From Rhodoferax sp. UBA4127 (GTDB lineage: Bacteria; Pseudomonadota; Gammaproteobacteria; Burkholderiales; Burkholderiaceae_C), in the NCBI GenBank assembly GCA_002381045.1, contig DFWT01000211.1, positions 210 to 6,328 on the forward strand: DNA of 6,119 bases. Reading direction: 5' to 3'. Under the pieces are notes generated by a model. The model was not told the origin of the DNA and searched no databases. It saw nothing but the letters and a program-made list of their open reading frames with translations. Shown piece by piece: positions 1-4,704 of the stretch (position 1 is the stretch's first letter; the number at the start of each line of letters is the position of its first letter). The position numbers and the translations under genes are program-made.

Positions 1-2
1 AC

Positions 3-362
3 AACTGGACCACGGTTAAAAACATCTGGTGGCGGTTCTGGCGCGCCGACGGCGAGCCGTGGGCTTTGGCTGGAATTTGGTCAGAATGGACGGACCCTGA
101 AACCTGCGAAGTGATACCCAACTTCACCATGATCACCCAAAACTGCGACGGCCACTCTGTTTTGAGCCTTATGCACAAGCCTGACCCCAAATTGCCCGCC
201 GACAAGCAAGACAAGAGGGCCGTGGTGCCATTGGAGCAGAACGATTGGGATGCCTGGCTGCACGGCACCAAGGCGCAGGCTGAGCAACTGATTCAGTTGC
301 CCGATGCAGCCTTGTTGCGCCACGGTCCGGCAGACCCTGGCGTACAGGCAAACCTGTTTTGA
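3..362 (+). CDS. SRAP-family (YedK/HMCES-like) protein, C-terminal part
   Basis: Partial gene: the frame is open from the left edge (first complete codon at 3) to a TGA at 360-362, giving about 119 residues of the C-terminal half. Family knowledge: SRAP proteins crosslink covalently to abasic sites in single-stranded DNA through Cys2 and protect them during replication; they are often annotated 'SOS response-associated peptidase'. Seen here: a DGEPWALAGIWSEW stretch that matches the core strand of the fold, then FTMITQNC, then LMHKP, whose His (codon 174-176) fits the conserved active-site His, then RAVVPL and a DWDAWL segment as in the C-terminus of YedK relatives. The N-terminal Cys2, Asn and Glu residues lie outside the window, so activity cannot be judged. 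Odd point: about eleven extra residues lie between the His and the Arg-x-x-Val-Pro segment compared with E. coli YedK. The family call is fairly secure; the subfamily is inferred. Confidence 0.85.
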   Translation, partial: NWTTVKNIWWRFWRADGEPWALAGIWSEWTDPETCEVIPNFTMITQNCDGHSVLSLMHKPDPKLPADKQDKRAVVPLEQNDWDAWLHGTKAQAEQLIQLPDAALLRHGPADPGVQANLF

Positions 363-371
363 ACAAGCCAG

Positions 372-396
372 AAAAAAGCCCAGCGATCAGCTGGGC
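372..396 (-). terminator. Intrinsic terminator-like hairpin, minus-strand orientation
   Basis: A perfect 7-bp stem, GCCCAGC (378-384) and GCTGGGC (390-396), has a 5-nt loop. It is preceded on the plus strand by six A (372-377), so a minus-strand transcript would read the stem followed by six U, the classical Rho-independent form. Read on the plus strand there is no T-run after the stem, although the hairpin lies only 15 nt past the SRAP stop. No minus-strand gene lies to its right, so what it would terminate is unclear. It may still protect or help end the SRAP mRNA. Confidence 0.5.
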
Positions 397-429
397 GAAT
401 CCGCTAACCTGCGGCACGCTCAAGGTGAG

Positions 430-456
430 AAAAACGTGAGGCCATTGCCTGTTTTT
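430..456 (+). terminator. Possible bidirectional terminator after the SRAP gene
   Basis: AGGC (439-442) and GCCT (447-450) form a short stem with a CATT loop, followed by GTTTTT (451-456). An upstream AAAAAC (430-435) is the exact complement of that GTTTTT, so the structure extends around a 3-nt GTG bulge. The T-run suits plus-strand termination of the SRAP transcript; the A-run gives a weaker minus-strand version. The core stem is only 4 bp, so strength is doubtful. Confidence 0.35.
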
Positions 457-579
457 AAGAGCAACGCATTGGCAAAAAAGTTCCCTTATCCTTACATGCT
501 GTTACCGCCTAACCTTCTTGCCTTTGAAATTTGGAACCAATACACCGTGTCAGCACTCAAAGTGCGCATACCATCCCCA

Positions 580-590
580 TCCGTCAAAAT
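580..590 (+). repeat. 11-bp direct repeat TCCGTCAAAAT, copy 1
   Basis: Copy 1 lies 64 nt upstream of the ATG at 655. It is identical to the word at 939-949. The match extends on the left as CCCCA, with one extra G in copy 2. The function is unknown; it could be a regulator site or a shared leader element. Seen directly; meaning inferred. Confidence 0.5.
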
Positions 591-654
591 CCAGTGCGTA
601 CTGTGACCGGAACACCATGAACATTTTGCTGTTGTGCCACTGCCATAACCAATC

Positions 655-900
655 ATGCGAGCCATCTTTAGCATTCTGAGTCTGCTTGTGGTGGTGGCCG
701 TAGTGGGCATGCTCGCCAAGAAGCAACTCCACGCCGTTTCTGACATTCACCCTGCGGCTCCTGCCAATGTGCCGGGTGGTGTGCAAGCCACCGCGCCTGA
801 GACCACCGTGCAGCAGCAAAGCCAGCAAATTCAGCAACAGGTCAAGAAGTCAGTGGAGGAATCTTTGCAGCAAACCCGGCCTGTGCCCGACAACAAATAG
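655..900 (+). CDS. Small single-pass membrane protein with Gln-rich tail
   Basis: An 81-residue protein without an assigned function. I recall similar short proteins as conserved hypotheticals in Comamonadaceae, but I cannot name a domain. Seen here: an N-terminal hydrophobic helix (residues 3-21) followed by KK, which fits an inner-membrane anchor or uncleaved signal. A Pro/Ala-rich linker follows (about 33-50), then a Gln-rich amphipathic stretch (about 52-74, with QQQ, QQ, QQQ and VEESLQQ), likely helical or a coiled coil, and a charged end. The orientation cannot be settled: KK after the helix could favour the cytoplasm, while a signal-anchor reading would put the tail in the periplasm. 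ATG 655 is the first in-frame start after a TAA at 646-648 and keeps the whole hydrophobic segment. There is no Shine-Dalgarno sequence. A 77-nt structured gap separates it from the next gene. It is real as a gene by its membrane-anchor pattern; its function is unknown. Confidence 0.7.
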   Translation: MRAIFSILSLLVVVAVVGMLAKKQLHAVSDIHPAAPANVPGGVQATAPETTVQQQSQQIQQQVKKSVEESLQQTRPVPDNK

Positions 901-907
901 GCAAAGC

Positions 908-970
908 TTGTGCATACTCAAGAACGACAACCCCCCAGTCCGTCAAAATACGGGTTATCGTTGGGCACAA
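908..970 (+). promoter_or_regulatory. Long hairpin in the leader of the 83-aa gene
   Basis: The inner arms AACGACAACCC (923-933) and GGGTTATCGTT (952-962) pair at 10 of 11 positions, with one C·A mismatch. They enclose an 18-nt loop. Outer arms TTGTGC (908-913) and GCACAA (965-970) pair perfectly around an asymmetric internal loop. The structure starts 7 nt after the previous stop and ends 7 nt before the ATG at 978. No T-run follows, so it is not a standard intrinsic terminator. It could be an RNA regulatory leader, a 3'-end stabiliser for the upstream mRNA, or a DNA operator dyad. Pairing is seen; the role is inferred. Confidence 0.45.
939..949 (+). repeat. 11-bp direct repeat TCCGTCAAAAT, copy 2
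   Basis: Copy 2 is identical to 580-590. It lies 28 nt upstream of the ATG at 978 and sits inside the apical loop of the leader hairpin at 908-970. The same CCCCA precedes it (933-937), with one extra G. Confidence 0.5.
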
Positions 971-977
971 ACAAATC

Positions 978-1229
978 ATGATTGAAGACAGCCAAAACTA
1001 CCAACTGGTGAATGCCGCTTTTCCGCACATCGGAAGAAAGATCAAACTTTTGTGGGGTTACCCCGAGTTTGTGACGATGATGCTGCAATTGCAAACGGAC
1101 ACCCGGGGTGGCAAGCGCAAGGGATTCCCGGGTGACGTGCTTTTCGCGCTCATGGATCTTGAGGAAAAGCACGACATTGAGTTCCCCCACCTGAAGCGTC
1201 AAATCACCAGCAACTGGCACACCCTTTGA
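978..1229 (+). CDS. Conserved hypothetical protein, 83 aa
   Basis: I do not recognise a named family. The 83-residue product looks soluble and mostly helical: no signal peptide, no membrane segment, no Cys. Visible landmarks are NYQLVNAAFPHIG (7-19), a KLLWGYPEF segment (23-31), a basic-glycine turn GGKRKGFPGD (44-53), an acidic helix LMDLEEKHD (58-66) and a C-terminal NW. The KRKGFPGDVLFAL stretch looks like a conserved core, but that is an impression without an alignment. ATG 978 is chosen because it gives the full protein and sits just after the leader hairpin; no Shine-Dalgarno sequence precedes it. The stop is 3 nt before the GTG of the CIA30 gene, so the two are almost certainly co-transcribed and perhaps translationally coupled. 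This suggests, but does not show, a shared task. Confidence 0.75.
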   Translation: MIEDSQNYQLVNAAFPHIGRKIKLLWGYPEFVTMMLQLQTDTRGGKRKGFPGDVLFALMDLEEKHDIEFPHLKRQITSNWHTL

Positions 1230-1232
1230 GCC

Positions 1233-1724
1233 GTGACCGCCATCGTCTTTGACCAAGAGGGCACGGTTGCAGAGTGGCAAGCTGTCGATGACCGGGTGAT
1301 GGGCGGTATCTCGTCGAGTCACATGCGTTTTCACCCGGATGGTCATGCTGTATTTGAGGGTGAGATGTCTCTGGCGCAAGGGGGCGGCTTTGCATCGGTG
1401 CGTACCCAATCCAACGCGTTGCAGGCCACCGGCATCCACAGCTACCTGATCGATCTATGTGGTGACGGCAAGCGCTACAAACTCAGTTTGCGCACTGACA
1501 CCCGCTTTGATGGCATCACCTACCAGGCAGAATTCGCAGCCCCGGCGGGCCAATGGGCAATCATCCAACTGCCCGTGGCCGCTTTTGTGCCACGGTTTCG
1601 TGGCCGAGCGGTACCCGATGCCCCGGCCTTTGCACCCGCTGAGGTCTGCCAAGTAGGGCTGATGATTGCCGATAGGCAAGCAGGGCCGTTTGCGCTGGGC
1701 ATTCGGTCCATTCGCTGTATTTAG
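1233..1724 (+). CDS. CIA30-domain protein (NADH:ubiquinone oxidoreductase intermediate-associated protein 30 family)
   Basis: A 163-residue protein that is essentially one CIA30 domain. In eukaryotes the founding member (CIA30/NDUFAF1) assists assembly of respiratory complex I; the role of the bacterial relatives is not established. Seen here: WQAVDDRVMGGISSS (15-29), FEGEMSLAQGGGFASVR (41-57), LCGDGKRYKLSLR (75-87), YQAEF (97-101), WAIIQLPVAAF and PRFRGR (108-125), and a closing QVGLMIADRQAGPFAL (140-155), the typical order of blocks for this galactose-binding-like beta-sandwich. There is no signal peptide or membrane segment, so it should be cytoplasmic. The GTG start at 1233 is chosen because the family begins shortly before the W-x-x-V-D-D block; it follows the previous stop by 3 nt. 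A ferredoxin gene lies 46 nt downstream, which points to a redox-related context. Family confident, function open. Confidence 0.88.
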   Translation: MTAIVFDQEGTVAEWQAVDDRVMGGISSSHMRFHPDGHAVFEGEMSLAQGGGFASVRTQSNALQATGIHSYLIDLCGDGKRYKLSLRTDTRFDGITYQAEFAAPAGQWAIIQLPVAAFVPRFRGRAVPDAPAFAPAEVCQVGLMIADRQAGPFALGIRSIRCI

Positions 1725-1770
1725 GGCAAGATGCGGGCTTCGCCAAACCAGTTCCGACCCACCCATCGCC

Positions 1771-2007
1771 ATGGCCACCCGGATTCCATTGATCGACCCC
1801 GCGCGCTGCTCAGGCTGTGGTGCCTGCATTGGTGCCTGCGCGCCCGGCGTTTTGGCCTTCGAGCGCCGGGGCTGGCGCAAGGTGACGGTGCTGCAGGCCG
1901 AAGAGCCGTGCACCGGATGCGCCAAATGCCAGGTGCGCTGCTGGACGCATGCCATCCGAATGGTGTTGCCCGCCACCGCCAGCCCGGTTACCGCTGTGTC
2001 AAACTAG
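1771..2007 (+). CDS. 2[4Fe-4S] ferredoxin-like protein
   Basis: A 78-residue protein with two complete C-x2-C-x2-C-x3-C motifs: Cys13/16/19/23 and Cys47/50/53/57. It should bind two [4Fe-4S] clusters and act as a small cytoplasmic electron carrier or subunit. The spacer between the motifs is short, and the C-terminal tail is Pro/Ala/Thr-rich. Odd point: the last Cys is followed by Trp rather than the usual Pro, and in the first motif the Pro is one place later (CAP). The frame is open further upstream to an ATG at 1666, but that would overlap the CIA30 gene by 59 nt. ATG 1771 puts the first Cys at residue 13, as usual for such ferredoxins. No Shine-Dalgarno sequence is seen. It lies 46 nt after the CIA30 stop on the same strand and ends at a terminator-like hairpin, so it is probably last in the 978-2007 unit. 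Its redox partner is not evident in the window. Confidence 0.88.
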   Translation: MATRIPLIDPARCSGCGACIGACAPGVLAFERRGWRKVTVLQAEEPCTGCAKCQVRCWTHAIRMVLPATASPVTAVSN

Positions 2008-2026
2008 CTTCAGAAGCTATTTTTTT
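2005..2026 (+). terminator. Intrinsic terminator overlapping the ferredoxin stop
   Basis: TAGCTTC (2005-2011) and GAAGCTA (2013-2019) are perfect complements around one A, which folds as a 6-bp stem with a 3-nt loop. Seven T follow (2020-2026). The TAG stop codon is the first triplet of the stem. The stem is short and partly AT, so efficiency may be moderate. Confidence 0.5.
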
Positions 2027-2080
2027 GGAAGCTGGTAGCCCTTATAAAATAGGGGATAGAAGCCTATTTCTTATAAATTT
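2005..2080. repeat. AT-rich intergenic palindromic element, probably a degenerate dispersed repeat
   Basis: This AT-rich island stands out from the GC-rich surroundings. It holds TAGCTTC/GAAGCTA, a second GAAGCT (2028-2033), an imperfect dyad built from CCCTTAT and ATAGGG around 2039-2054, an ATAG-aagc-CTAT dyad (2056-2067), and two TATAAA words (2043-2048, 2072-2077). The order AGCTATTTTTT, GCTGGTAGC, TTAT, ATAG, AGAAGCC resembles a short repeat I remember between genes in Rhodoferax and Polaromonas genomes, with the central stem degraded here. Only one copy is in the window, so repeat status is recall, not observation. It may supply both the upstream terminator and a promoter for the gene at 2092. 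Confidence 0.45.
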
Positions 2081-2091
2081 TCAAGCAGGGA

Positions 2092-2547
2092 ATGAATCCA
2101 AAGTTAATTGGCAACCTGTTGGTCAGTGCCCAATTTGGCGCCCTGGCGGTGCTCGCCTTGCAAGCTTGGGACGCTTGGCAGCCCGCTGCCAGCCACGCAC
2201 CTGCTTGGCTGCTGCTGCTGTTCGTAAGCGGCATGGTCGGGCTTTGGGCGTTGTCAGCCAACCGTCTTGGCAACTTCAACATCCACCCCACACCGCATCC
2301 GCAGGGCCAACTGGTTGTGCACGGTCCCTACCGTTGGATTCGCCACCCCATGTACACGGCGGTCCTGCTGTTTGGCGCAGCGCTGGCCATACTAGCTGCG
2401 TCATCCGTGGCCTGGCCGCTATGGTGCCTGCTGCTGGCCGTTTTGCTGGCCAAAGCCCTGCTGGAAGAGCGGTGGATGGCGCAGAAGCACCCTGCTTACC
2501 CGGCCTACCGTGCCCGCACGCGCCGGTTTCTTCCCTACCTGCTTTAG
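2092..2547 (+). CDS. Isoprenylcysteine carboxyl methyltransferase (ICMT)-like membrane protein
   Basis: A 151-residue integral membrane protein of the ICMT/phospholipid-methyltransferase-like group. Family knowledge: these are SAM-dependent membrane methyltransferases; the bacterial substrates are mostly unknown. Seen here: hydrophobic helices at about 5-25, 38-56, 89-105 and 107-123; the signature GPYRWIRHPMY (78-88), including the R-H-P motif that lies near the cofactor site; a paired Glu in LLEERW (123-128); and the closing HPAYPAYRARTRRFLPYL, all in standard order. The length is typical for the short bacterial forms. ATG 2092 is the first start that keeps the N-terminal helix. An AGGGA sits directly against it, closer than an effective Shine-Dalgarno sequence usually is. 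It is followed after 6 nt by the YdcF-like gene, so the two form an operon, probably driven from the AT-rich element just upstream. The fold family is secure; the substrate is unknown. Confidence 0.85.
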   Translation: MNPKLIGNLLVSAQFGALAVLALQAWDAWQPAASHAPAWLLLLFVSGMVGLWALSANRLGNFNIHPTPHPQGQLVVHGPYRWIRHPMYTAVLLFGAALAILAASSVAWPLWCLLLAVLLAKALLEERWMAQKHPAYPAYRARTRRFLPYLL

Positions 2548-2553
2548 CCACCC

Positions 2554-3324
2554 GTGTTCATCGCTGCCAAATTCCTGGCCTTTCTGACCCAGCCGCTGGC
2601 TTGGGTGGCGGTGTTGATGACAGCGGCGGTGTTGGTCGTTCGCATTCGGCCAGGATGGGCGCAAATGCTCGGCGGTTCGGCCGTGCTGCTGTTGGCCCTT
2701 TTGGGTTGGGAGCCGGTACCAGATGCGCTTCTGCGCCACCTGGAGAGCCGTTATCCGCCCATCGCTGCGCAGGCCAATCTGACATCCTATGCGGGCGTGG
2801 TCGTGCTTGGGGGCGGGCTGGAGCCTGCCTATGCCTGGAGTGCCCCGGATCAAAGCGCCCTGGGTGACGCTGCCGAACGCGTGACCGAAGTGTTGCCGCT
2901 GCTCAAACGCCAGCCGCAATTGCGCGTGCTGTTCACCGGCGGAGAAGGCGAGTTGTTTGCCAATGACCTGACCGAAGCTGAGCGCGCCAAGCGCTTTTTT
3001 GCGGCGCATGGCGTATCTGCCTCGACATTGATTCTGGAATCTGCGTCACGCACCACGTTTGAGAATGCCGTGTTGAGCAAAGCCCTGCCCGGCGTGGATG
3101 CTAAACAACCCTGGCTGCTGGTGACCTCTGCGTGGCACATGCCCAGGTCCATGGCTGCATTCGAGCGCGCCGGTTGGAACGTGACCGCGTACCCTGTCGA
3201 CTTCCGCGCTGGTCAGTCCACACCCTGGACGCAGTACAGCATGGATGGTGGCGTCAAAAAATGGCGCATTGCCTTGCATGAAGTCATAGGCCTGTGGGTC
3301 TACCGTTTGACTGGGCGGGCGTGA
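2554..3324 (+). CDS. YdcF/ElyC-like membrane protein (DUF218)
   Basis: A 256-residue protein with two N-terminal membrane helices (about 14-30 and 38-52) followed by a DUF218 domain (about 80-245), the same layout as E. coli ElyC (YcbC), which is of nearly equal length. Family knowledge: ElyC affects envelope integrity and the use of the undecaprenyl lipid carrier; SanA and YdcF are relatives; the biochemical activity is not settled. Seen here: AGVVVLGGGLEP (80-91), LFTGGEGEL (126-134), LESASRTTFENA (161-172), TSAWHMPRSMAAF (191-203) and a C-terminal HEVIGLWVYRL amphipathic end. The GTG start at 2554 is 6 nt after the ICMT-like stop and gives the complete first helix; no Shine-Dalgarno sequence is seen. 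Pairing with a membrane methyltransferase suggests an envelope-related job for both, an inference only. It converges with the CNNM-CBS gene across 33 nt that hold no clear terminator. Confidence 0.87.
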   Translation: MFIAAKFLAFLTQPLAWVAVLMTAAVLVVRIRPGWAQMLGGSAVLLLALLGWEPVPDALLRHLESRYPPIAAQANLTSYAGVVVLGGGLEPAYAWSAPDQSALGDAAERVTEVLPLLKRQPQLRVLFTGGEGELFANDLTEAERAKRFFAAHGVSASTLILESASRTTFENAVLSKALPGVDAKQPWLLVTSAWHMPRSMAAFERAGWNVTAYPVDFRAGQSTPWTQYSMDGGVKKWRIALHEVIGLWVYRLTGRA

Positions 3325-3357
3325 GCAAACCCTGACACGTCAAAACCAAAAGTCCAC

Positions 3358-4680
3358 TTAGAGTGGCGCGGGCTGGGTTCCTGGCAAGGCTCTGGGCATC
3401 TCACTGGCCAGCACCTTGTCAACCCGTTTGCCGTCCAGATCCAGCACCTCGAACAACCAGCCTTCGCACTTGATTTTTTCGCCCGTCACCGGCAAGTGGC
3501 CACTGACGGCCATCAGCAGGCCAGCCAAGGTGTTGTAGCGTCCCCGGTCTTCCATCGGCAACTCGTCCAAATCCAAGCGGGCTTTGAGTTCGTGGATGGG
3601 CATCAGACCGTCCAGCAGCCAGCTGCCATCGTCCCGAGGTGTGGCCCAGGCATCGTTCTCTGACACCGGTTGCAGCTCACCCGTGATGGCTTCCAGCAGG
3701 TCGTGTGGCGTCAGCAAACCCTGCACCACACCGTACTCATCCACGACCAAAACCAGGCGGCCCACCTTAGCGCGGAACTGCTCCAGCAGTTCCATGCCGC
3801 TCAAGGTCTCGGGCACAAACACCGCCGGTGTGACGTAGTCCATCAGCGTGCCTGGTGCGCTGGAGCCAAGTTCGAGCAAATGGGCAAGGCTGATCTTGCC
3901 CACCACATCCTCCATCGACCCACGACACACCGGGTACCAGGAATGGGCCTTGTCTGCCCCATCGCTGCCAACTTTCTGCAAACTGTGGGCCACGGTGCTG
4001 GCCGCATCCAGCCAGTCCACCTCGGCACGTGGCACCATGATGGAGGCCAGTGGCCGGTCGTCCAAACCAAACACGTTCTGCACCATTTGGTGTTCGTGTT
4101 CTTCAATCACGCCAGCGTCTACGCCCTCCTCCAAGCTGGCACTGATTTCTTCCTCGGTCATGGCACGGGAACCGCGAGTGTCAATCCTTAGCAGGCGCAG
4201 CATGGCGGCTGTGGTACCGGACAAAAGCTTGACAAAGGGCGCGGCAGCAATCGCCACCCAGAGCATGGGCCGAGCCACCCAGCGCGAGACGGTCTCGGGA
4301 TACAGCTGGCCAATGCGCTTGGGCACCAGTTCGCCAAAAATGATAGTGGTGAAGGTGATGACCACCACCACAAACGCGGTTGACGCAATCGAGGCAGCGC
4401 GTTCCGCAATGCCCCAGCTGTGGATGAGACCGGCCAAACCGTCGCTGAACGCAGCCTCGCCCACAATGCCGTTGAGCATGCCAATCGAGGTGATGCCCAC
4501 TTGCACAGTGGACAAAAACCGGTTCGGGTCGTCGAGCAACTTCAATGCCGCCTGCGCGCCTTTGTCGCCTTCATCAGCCATGCCATTCAGGCGCGACTTG
4601 CGGCTAGCCGCCAGCGCCAATTCGGACATGGCGAAGACACCGTTGAGCAGTGTCAGAAAAACGATCAGCAACAATTCCAT
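3358..4680 (-). CDS. TlyC/CorC 'hemolysin' family membrane protein (CNNM, two CBS, CorC-associated domain)
   Basis: A 440-residue protein with the classical order: CNNM/DUF21 membrane domain (about 1-195, hydrophobic helices near 1-18, 55-75, 98-118 and 137-158), CBS pair (about 210-335) and a CorC/HlyC C-terminal domain (about 350-430). Family knowledge: often misnamed hemolysin; members are linked to Mg2+/Co2+ transport, and E. coli PaeA (YtfL) is tied to polyamine efflux and is close in length and layout. Seen here: MSELALAASRKSRL (18-31), FGELVPKRIG (115-124), VPRAEVDW (216-223), VVDEYGVVQGLLTPHDLLE (312-330), LLDGLMPIHEL (355-365) and YNTLAGLLM (382-390). The frame extends 26 codons further to 4758, but that would overlap apaH by 54 nt and put polar residues before the family's usual MELLLIVFL start, so 4680 is preferred. 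Transport substrate unknown. Confidence 0.9.
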   Translation of the reverse strand: MELLLIVFLTLLNGVFAMSELALAASRKSRLNGMADEGDKGAQAALKLLDDPNRFLSTVQVGITSIGMLNGIVGEAAFSDGLAGLIHSWGIAERAASIASTAFVVVVITFTTIIFGELVPKRIGQLYPETVSRWVARPMLWVAIAAAPFVKLLSGTTAAMLRLLRIDTRGSRAMTEEEISASLEEGVDAGVIEEHEHQMVQNVFGLDDRPLASIMVPRAEVDWLDAASTVAHSLQKVGSDGADKAHSWYPVCRGSMEDVVGKISLAHLLELGSSAPGTLMDYVTPAVFVPETLSGMELLEQFRAKVGRLVLVVDEYGVVQGLLTPHDLLEAITGELQPVSENDAWATPRDDGSWLLDGLMPIHELKARLDLDELPMEDRGRYNTLAGLLMAVSGHLPVTGEKIKCEGWLFEVLDLDGKRVDKVLASEMPRALPGTQPAPL

Positions 4681-4704
4681 GAAGACGGCACGACAATAAA
4701 CACC

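Larger units (their letters stand above)
363..654. other. Non-coding gap with tandem hairpins
   Basis: This 292-nt stretch lies between the SRAP stop and the small membrane-protein gene. Short open frames cross it on both strands, but none has a recognisable protein, a good start or typical codon use, so I treat it as non-coding. It holds at least three successive hairpins (378-396, 401-414 as CCGC/GCGG, 430-456), a small GCACT/AGTGC hairpin at 553-565, and one copy of an 11-bp word repeated in the next leader (580-590). I see no tRNA and no convincing sigma-70 promoter. The best candidates (TTGGCA 469-474 with TTACAT 492-497; TTGCCT 518-523 with TACACC 541-546) have 17-nt spacing but poor -10 boxes. 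A promoter for the gene at 655 must lie in or near this gap. Confidence 0.6.

Noticed and set aside
580..590. Minus-strand promoter using TTGACG within the repeated 11-mer
   Set aside because: No acceptable -10 box lies 16-18 nt further on for either copy.
304..606. A 100-codon plus-strand open frame running from the SRAP gene into the gap
   Set aside because: It begins inside the SRAP gene in another frame, crosses the hairpins and has no recognisable protein features.
1589..1604. Perfect GCCACG-GTTT-CGTGGC hairpin
   Set aside because: It lies inside the CIA30 coding sequence at the PRFRGR region, where conserved codons explain it. No T-run follows.
1666..1770. Upstream ATG extension of the ferredoxin
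   Set aside because: It would overlap the CIA30 gene by 59 nt and add 35 residues with no ferredoxin character.
918..1976. Long minus-strand open frames (918-1439 and 1455-1976)
   Set aside because: They are antisense to the 83-aa, CIA30 and ferredoxin genes, whose products are family-like or well packed. No family signal on the minus strand.
1731..2867. A 378-codon plus-strand open frame across the ferredoxin and ICMT-like genes
   Set aside because: It overlaps three recognisable genes in another frame, its translation is Arg/Cys/His-rich low-quality sequence, and it matches no family. It is a GC-driven shadow.
3325..3357. Terminator between the convergent YdcF-like and CNNM-CBS genes
   Set aside because: Only a 4-bp TGAC-AC-GTCA dyad (3333-3342) is present, with no stem plus T-run on either strand.
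3848..4699. A 283-codon plus-strand open frame antisense to the CNNM-CBS gene
   Set aside because: It is Ser/Thr/Pro-rich and without motifs, as expected opposite a GC-rich coding strand. The minus-strand gene has clear domains along its full length.
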